Below, piece by piece: positions 59,556 through 64,000 of a DNA stretch of 64,000 nucleotides. Position 1 is the first letter of the stretch. Each line of letters starts with the position of its first letter. The position numbers were made by a program, and so were the translations under genes. Below the pieces are notes generated by a model. That model searched no databases and had not been told where the DNA came from. It saw only the letters and a program-made list of their open reading frames with translations. Origin of the DNA: a virus; IMG/VR virus record IMGVR_UViG_3300023179_000046, positions 1-64,000 of that record. One strand, written 5' to 3'.

Positions 59556-59753
59556 ATGGTTGTTACTATTCAGGCACCGTCATCTGCCGCACAGAAGCGT
59601 GCTTTTAGTCAGTGTATGATTATGGGTTTGGAAGCGACTGTTTTGGAGGACAATTGTATTGATTTGGTTGTTCAGCAGTTGTGGAAGGCTAAGCATGTTG
59701 CTGGTATGGTTGATGGTGAGATTGTTGCGGTTCATGACCGGGTTAAGATTTAG
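59556..59753 (+). CDS. hypothetical protein, 65 aa
   Basis: Unknown function. Helix then strands (MVDGEIVAVHDRVKI). The plus strand here turns G/T-rich, so codons end in T or G, opposite to the 48-49 kb operon. ATG 59556 follows GGGAGGTACAGGAT. Confidence 0.6.
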   Translation: MVVTIQAPSSAAQKRAFSQCMIMGLEATVLEDNCIDLVVQQLWKAKHVAGMVDGEIVAVHDRVKI

Positions 59754-59761
59754 GAGTTTGT

Positions 59762-59938
59762 ATGGCTGACAGTAATGATGCGCGTGCGATTCAGATTTTT
59801 ACTCAGGCTTGGAATAGTGGTTATGATGACGCTATTGCTGAGGTTATTGATTATTTATCTTCATTGTATGATATGACTAATAGTTTTGCGGAAAAGCAGT
59901 TGATTGATTCTATTATTGCCAATTTTGAGTCTAACTAA
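59762..59938 (+). CDS. helical protein, 58 aa
   Basis: Unknown function. Three helices predicted (RAIQIFTQAWNSGYDDAIAE and on); Asp/Ala-rich. ATG at 59762, 8 bases after the previous stop. Confidence 0.6.
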   Translation: MADSNDARAIQIFTQAWNSGYDDAIAEVIDYLSSLYDMTNSFAEKQLIDSIIANFESN

Positions 59939-59946
59939 GGAGTATT

Positions 59947-60111
59947 ATGTCTAACATTGTTTCTACCCCCGCCGTTGTTGTTTCTACTGAGGTTTGGTCT
60001 ACCAAGCACGGTAAGGTGACGAAGGCTGTTGTTCGCACCCCGTCCGGTACGTTCCTTGGTGCTACTAATCAGACTGCGGCGATTGCGCCGATGATTGTAG
60101 GTCGCCGCTAG
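59947..60111 (+). CDS. STKHGKVTK-family protein, 54 aa
   Basis: Paralogue of 53533-53691 with nearly the same protein but T-ending codons. Unknown function. ATG 59947 follows AGGAGTATT. Followed by a strong terminator. Confidence 0.72.
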   Translation: MSNIVSTPAVVVSTEVWSTKHGKVTKAVVRTPSGTFLGATNQTAAIAPMIVGRR

Positions 60112-60124
60112 ATTTAAGTCATTA

Positions 60125-60149
60125 GGGGGAGGCTGAGCCTCCCCCTTTT
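60125..60149 (+). terminator. GGGGGAGGC/GCCTCCCCC terminator with T-run
   Basis: 9-bp perfect stem, TGA loop, TTTT tail. The best intrinsic terminator in the arm. Confidence 0.85.
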
Positions 60150-60156
60150 GGCGTGC

Positions 60157-60238
60157 GCGGGTGTGGCGGAATTGGCACACGCAGCAAACTTAAAATTTGC
60201 CACCGAAAGGTATACGGGTTCAACTCCCGTCACCCGCA
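60157..60238 (+). tRNA. tRNA-Leu (TAA)
   Basis: Acceptor GCGGGTG/CACCCGC, anticodon stem GCAAA/TTTGC with loop CTTAAAA (anticodon TAA, reads UUA), a long variable arm (CACCGAAAGGTAT) and T-arm ACGGG-TTCAACT-CCCGT. Discriminator A, no encoded CCA. TTA is rare in GC-rich actinobacteria but common in the AT-rich structural genes of this phage. Confidence 0.93.
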
Positions 60239-60262
60239 CGCTAGTTTAGTTTAAGGAGAGAT

Positions 60263-60478
60263 ATGCCTAAATGTTTTGATTGTAATAATGTTACAATGTT
60301 TGAATTTTCTACTACACAATGGGATACAGTTTACTTTGACCCCGAGGGATTTATCGTTGACACCAAGAGGCTCTATAAGGTAGACTCATTCCTACCGCCC
60401 ACCTGTGGGCGGTGTGAAAGTACGAATATTGATGCCACATTCCTTGATGCTGCACTATTGGAGGTAGAAGATGAATGA
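60263..60478 (+). CDS. small zinc-ribbon protein, 71 aa
   Basis: Unknown function. CFDC at residues 4-7 and CGRC at about 48-51 pair as a zinc ribbon. ATG 60263 after AAGGAGAGAT. Overlaps the next gene start by 8 bases. Confidence 0.65.
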   Translation: MPKCFDCNNVTMFEFSTTQWDTVYFDPEGFIVDTKRLYKVDSFLPPTCGRCESTNIDATFLDAALLEVEDE

Positions 60479-60815
60479 TAGGGACTTCCTAAGGAGTTTA
60501 GGTTTTGTTGTTGGTGAGCGTGGTCGTTTCTCTAAGGAGATGGTGGCTGCCCTAGCATCTCGCAATTCTAAGACTGAGACATCTACCAAGTTTGACAAGA
60601 TTGATGAGGCGGGACTTCCTGAGAAACTAAAGCGAACACCTGTCAGGGAAGCCGAACAACTATATGGCTATGACAAGTATGGTCACAAGATTGCTTTCGT
60701 ACTTTGTAATTCATGTAATCAGCATATGATTTGGTGTACCTGCAAGGCAGGTATTCTCGCCCCGTCCCATATTATTCGTAGCGAAAACCCCCTAGTCACT
60801 GTCCGTGCGGCATGA
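60471..60815 (+). CDS. Lsr2-like DNA-binding motif protein, 114 aa
   Basis: Residues 5-30 (DFLRSLGFVVGERGRFSKEM) resemble the C-terminal DNA-binding domain of Lsr2, including the R-G-R minor-groove contact. Later, CNSCNQHMIWCTC (about 83-95) is a zinc-like cluster. The fusion of an Lsr2-type helix with a Cys cluster suggests a xenogeneic-silencing antagonist or regulator. Only the short motif supports it. Confidence 0.5.
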   Translation: MNDRDFLRSLGFVVGERGRFSKEMVAALASRNSKTETSTKFDKIDEAGLPEKLKRTPVREAEQLYGYDKYGHKIAFVLCNSCNQHMIWCTCKAGILAPSHIIRSENPLVTVRAA

Positions 60816-60848
60816 TACTATTAGACACCATCGACACTAGGAGGCAGT

Positions 60849-61181
60849 ATGGCTAGGACCACGGAAGATAAGGTAGCCAAGTATCTGATTGACGGATGCG
60901 CGGATTCTCGTCTCAACGAGGTTGCGTTGGCTCACACTATGGGGAGGCAGGCGTATGACGTACAGGCGCGGTTCTGGAACACTCTGGTTTCTTACATTTA
61001 CTTTCATGCTCACAATTATGAGCATGGTCTATTTGACGAAGGTACATATGAGATTGCTAGATTGTCTAAGAAGATCAAGGACTTAGCGTTTGCTGATGAG
61101 CGTAAGTATTCCTCTGATCCCGTTCATGAACGGTATGGAGATTTTGAGTTGCAAGATGGTCAATTGCGTCAAGGGTTTTAA
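60849..61181 (+). CDS. hypothetical protein, 110 aa
   Basis: Unknown function. Mostly helical (EDKVAKYLIDGCADSRL then VALAHTMGRQAYDVQARFW). ATG 60849 after ACTAGGAGGCAGT. Ends 1 base before the next gene. Confidence 0.65.
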   Translation: MARTTEDKVAKYLIDGCADSRLNEVALAHTMGRQAYDVQARFWNTLVSYIYFHAHNYEHGLFDEGTYEIARLSKKIKDLAFADERKYSSDPVHERYGDFELQDGQLRQGF

Positions 61182-61182
61182 T

Positions 61183-61308
61183 ATGAGTTTAATTTTAGAT
61201 TATATTTCTGTGCCTTGTGATGCTTGCGGGGCGGAAGTTGGAGAAATTTGTCGTCCCCATTGTATAGGTATAGTAAAATACTATGAGGTAGATACGCTAT
61301 CAGACTAA
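61183..61308 (+). CDS. CDAC zinc micro-protein, 41 aa
   Basis: Unknown function. CDACGAEVGEICRPHCIG carries C-x2-C...C-x3-C with a His, a probable zinc site. ATG 61183, inside a longer open frame that has no ribosome site. Confidence 0.6.
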   Translation: MSLILDYISVPCDACGAEVGEICRPHCIGIVKYYEVDTLSD

Positions 61309-61342
61309 TCAGTCAAGTGTTATAAAGAATTACATCTACCTA

Positions 61343-61371
61343 GGGCGGGAGTTTTTAACTCCCGCCCTTTT
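61343..61371 (+). terminator. GGGCGGGAGTT/AACTCCCGCCC terminator
   Basis: Perfect 11-bp stem with TTT loop and TTTTAG tail; ends the rightward arm. Confidence 0.85.
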
Positions 61372-62292
61372 AGTTTGCCTAAGTACTTGACACGGCCCGC
61401 TGGCGCGGGCAAGTACTTGACCTCACATATTTTTTTTGTCTAGACCTTTACGATGGGTTGTTTTTAGCACATTTTTGGCATGTTTTTATAGTTATGCAAG
61501 TAAGCATACTCTCATGTTTTTCTATTTTTATAGACATTACGATGATTTGATTTTGGCACTGTTATGAGGGTACAAAAAAAACTCATGTTATGGGATTCCA
61601 TAGCATGAGTTTGCATGCGTTTACGTATGCAAGCACGCCAAAGGCGTGTATATACTTTGTTTTAGCAAGAGAATATAGTTTGTATTAAGGTTTAATGGTT
61701 AACTCTTAATATGGGGCGGGTATATCTAGGGTTATCCCCCTTGTATATCTATAGGGATATACATATCATGCATCCCGCCCAATATATGCATAAACTACGG
61801 ATTTCGTTGTCTACCCCTAGAGCAAAACCATAATATCCGTTGTCTAACCCCCTTAAAACTACGGATTCCGTTGTTTAGGCTGCCTAGAACAACAATTTAT
61901 ACCCTAAAATGCTTACCAAAATAGGGTTAAAACGAGGCAGAATTGCTTAAAAAGCAACAAAAACCACCCAAAACCACCCAAAAATGCTCAAAAAACAACA
62001 AAAATGGCTAAACAATAAAATTTACTGTCTAAAGGGCATATCACAGGAAAATTTACGGAAAATAGGGTCAAATTCAGGAAAAAAAAGGGTTTACGGGGGA
62101 TATGTAACTAAGTTAATTACATAAATTTCTCTTTAACATTCGTATGTGTGTGTTTTTTTGGTTTGATGTGGCGTTTTATGCATGTGTTTGCATATTTATG
62201 CGTTTGTTTGCATACGTTTGTAGTCATTATTCATTTGTATTCGTTTGTTTGCATTGGTTTGGCACGCCTTTGGCGTGCATTGTATTCGTTTA
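61372..62292. other. gene-free region between convergent units, possible origin
   Basis: No convincing gene. Holds a last intergenic module with AAGTACTT at 61379 and 61410; an AAACTCATG/CATGAGTTT hairpin (61579-61612); the palindrome GCACGCC-AAA-GGCGTG (about 61634) and its inverted partner with TTT at about 62262; GGGCGGG/CCCGCCC arms at about 61714 and 61774 enclosing a GTATATC/GATATAC hairpin; three CGTTGTYTA boxes (61805, 61839, 61868); CCACCCAAAA repeats (about 61965-61985). Near 62100 the plus strand flips from A/C-rich to G/T-rich with GTTTGCAT repeats. Such a switch plus iteron-like boxes fits a replication origin or transcription boundary. Confidence 0.5.
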
Positions 62293-62913
62293 TCAGTAAA
62301 TACGAAATGTTTTCTGGGTGGGGATTGGCGTTTTCTGAGTGGGGATTGGTCCAACATAGTTCTTACTTTCAATATAGTCTTTACTCTGCTTTAATAGTTT
62401 GATTTCTTGGATTAGGGTTTCTAGTTCTCTCTCAGTCTCCCGCCCGATTCGCTTACGCTCATTCAAACTTTCATTAAGACGAGCAATCTCAACAGCCAAA
62501 ACCGCATTATGTTCCTTAGCAGTCTTTAATTGCAGAGCCAACACTTCCTCCTTAGTGACAGTTTTATAAGGGTCAGAGGGATCAGATGAGGATTCTAGTT
62601 CCTCCCACAAATCCCCCGCCGCGATAGAATACTGCTTATACTTCTCAGTCTTGTTAGACATAAAAATATATTCTTCATAAATCATCTTGTTAATGATTCT
62701 CAAAGCATCCTTAGTCTGATAGGTGCCACTCCAAACTCCCTCAGAGTCTAGAAAGGTTCTCGGTACATTAATTCCTAGACTGCGTGCCGCCCTGTCAATA
62801 TCATCCTCCTGAAAAAACAAAGCATCTTCCACACTATAAAGAAAATCAGCAATCATAGAATCACTAATCTCCTTGTTAGCGGCAAGAGCAACTAATCTCT
62901 CCTTAAATTCCAT
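62293..62913 (-). CDS. coiled-coil hypothetical protein, 206 aa
   Basis: Unknown function. N-terminal globular helices (about 1-90), then a long coiled coil (140-185). The C-terminus contains PIPTQKT twice in tandem (a 21-base DNA duplication). The ATG at 62913 overlaps the upstream stop (TAATG). Third gene of the leftward operon from the right edge. Confidence 0.6.
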   Translation of the reverse strand: MEFKERLVALAANKEISDSMIADFLYSVEDALFFQEDDIDRAARSLGINVPRTFLDSEGVWSGTYQTKDALRIINKMIYEEYIFMSNKTEKYKQYSIAAGDLWEELESSSDPSDPYKTVTKEEVLALQLKTAKEHNAVLAVEIARLNESLNERKRIGRETERELETLIQEIKLLKQSKDYIESKNYVGPIPTQKTPIPTQKTFRIY

Positions 62914-63395
62914 TACTTCCCTCCCTGTTTAATCGCATTACGCAAACAATCCATCAAACTAACAGTCTCATATGCCTTAAGAATTGTAATGGGTCCATGA
63001 TTTCTAATCAAGTCCTCCCAATAAAGAGACTCACGAAATCCCGGCCTAGTAGATGTAAAGTATTCATTGGATCTTTTCATTGGCACGCCGCCCCTACGCC
63101 ACAACGTACCATCGAATGTGACAACAGCAAGCACGTCATCGCCATAGGGAAAAACTAATTCAGGAGCGCGCTCAACTACACGAACATGAGTAAGCCAAGG
63201 AGGGGCCATTCCCTGATCGAAAAGTTGCCAACTCTGACCCATGAAGTTAAGGGTTGCCATTTTATATGGCAACTCATTTTCCACCACATGGACATCTCCA
63301 GTAACAATAATTTTACTTTTACCGTGGGACCAATGAGCCTCAATGGTATCCCCGTCGCGCAGCGAACGAAGAACGTCTAACAAATCATCAGACAT
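62913..63395 (-). CDS. hypothetical protein, 160 aa
   Basis: Unknown function. Mixed alpha/beta; strands SKIIVTGDVHVVEN and DDVLAVVTFDGTLWRRGG. No catalytic motif recognised. ATG at 63395 after GGAGGGACAGAAGTA, in TAATG overlap with the first gene; stop overlaps the next ATG. Confidence 0.6.
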   Translation of the reverse strand: MSDDLLDVLRSLRDGDTIEAHWSHGKSKIIVTGDVHVVENELPYKMATLNFMGQSWQLFDQGMAPPWLTHVRVVERAPELVFPYGDDVLAVVTFDGTLWRRGGVPMKRSNEYFTSTRPGFRESLYWEDLIRNHGPITILKAYETVSLMDCLRNAIKQGGK

Positions 63396-63925
63396 TACTT
63401 CTGTCCCTCCATAGTCATTTCAAACAACCTTGTCTGAGCAAGAAGTCTCACACCAAGATCCTCGTTGTTCAATTGCTCCTTAACGACCCATAGAGGCACA
63501 TTAGGGGCGTATAGAATTCCCGTAAGCATATCTGCGTTGAGGGTTTTGTAGAAGGCGTACAGAGCCTCTGCATCGGACGATACGGGGTCGGTAGTTGATG
63601 CCTGCTTCTCCGCTGCCTGCGCCTCCGCTGCCCTCTGCTTTTCAAGTACTCCTGCCATATATTCAATGTAATCCATATCATTTTCACACTCTCGTTCAAA
63701 GGAACGAAAACAATCCTGCTTAGCCTCAATGATGTAACGGAGAATGTCGATAGATTCTTCGGGAGTAAAGCAACGCACTCCATCCCAAGCAATATCCAAT
63801 TCAGAAACCCAAACCTTAAAGGCGGCGTGGCTAATGGGAAACAGGGGATCATTCACCTGTGCAATCAGTGCATCCATAGTCATAGGATAGAAAACAGGGT
63901 TTGCATCTCTCTTATTCAGTATCAT
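63395..63925 (-). CDS. hypothetical protein, 176 aa
   Basis: Unknown function. Helical, with a coiled coil near residues 95-115 (VLEKQRAAEAQAAEKQ). Looks like a small accessory protein. ATG at 63925 after AAGGAGATATCA. First gene of a leftward three-gene operon. Confidence 0.6.
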   Translation of the reverse strand: MILNKRDANPVFYPMTMDALIAQVNDPLFPISHAAFKVWVSELDIAWDGVRCFTPEESIDILRYIIEAKQDCFRSFERECENDMDYIEYMAGVLEKQRAAEAQAAEKQASTTDPVSSDAEALYAFYKTLNADMLTGILYAPNVPLWVVKEQLNNEDLGVRLLAQTRLFEMTMEGQK

Positions 63926-63958
63926 TGATATCTCCTTCTTGTTGAGGTTGTAGGTGCT

Positions 63959-63988
63959 ACTTTAGCATCCCGCCCCATATAGGGTCAA
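63959..63988 (-). promoter_or_regulatory. consensus sigmaA promoter for leftward operon
   Basis: On the minus strand: -35 TTGACC (63983-63988), 18-bp spacer ending in TGC, -10 TAAAGT (63959-63964). Resembles the promoter at 59494-59522. Confidence 0.72.
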
Positions 63989-64000
63989 GAGTTTTTAAGA

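Overview
The window is part of the genome of a tailed double-stranded DNA phage, almost certainly a siphovirus infecting an actinobacterium. The host call rests on a WhiB-type iron-sulfur regulator (55121-55378), an Lsr2-like DNA-binding motif (60471-60815), a GP88-type protein, and a GC-rich insert whose pieces read as actinobacterial Kgd, PepN and tRNA-Asp. The genome is not complete here: the primase runs off the left edge, and no terminase, DNA polymerase, integrase or stand-alone endolysin is recognised.

Layout. From 1 to 48292 everything is encoded on the minus strand. In transcription order (right to left) it holds a glycosyltransferase, a B12-dependent ribonucleotide reductase interrupted by an intein, LamG and DUF4082 structural proteins, portal, prohead protease fusion, major capsid protein, head-tail connectors, major tail protein, tail assembly chaperones (-1 frameshift), a 3290-residue tape measure with a LytM peptidase and an ADP-ribosyltransferase-like module, Dit-like and tail-tip proteins, several fibre proteins (two share a perfect 275-bp repeat, one looks frameshifted), then HNH nuclease, phosphoesterase, a small membrane protein, a helix-turn-helix protein, the replicative helicase and the primase. 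From 48449 to 61308 about 35 mostly tiny genes run rightward: the early/accessory arm. From 62293 to 63925 three genes run leftward again from a promoter at the right edge. The 61.3-62.3 kb gap between convergent units is gene-free and rich in palindromes and short repeats.

How it works together. The accessory arm is a chain of small operons separated by one recurring intergenic module: a terminator hairpin, one or two AAGTACTT palindromes in an inverted repeat, a TGTGAC/GACACA dyad, and a promoter in which TGTCRG sits exactly 10 bases before a TANNNT -10 box (11 copies). These promoters split cleanly: five have a recognisable -35 box at 17 bp, five have none but carry two GGTTGCA boxes 11 bp apart, placed 24 or 14 bases upstream of TGTCRG, i.e. 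one helical turn apart; one is intermediate. This looks like a phage regulon with activator-dependent and activator-independent members, and the WhiB gene is itself behind an activator-type promoter.

The other striking feature is 55764-56266, where fragments of Kgd, PepN and the 3' half of tRNA-Asp(GTC) are joined at short microhomologies inside phage DNA. Function assignments below come from recognition of motifs by eye; no database search was run.
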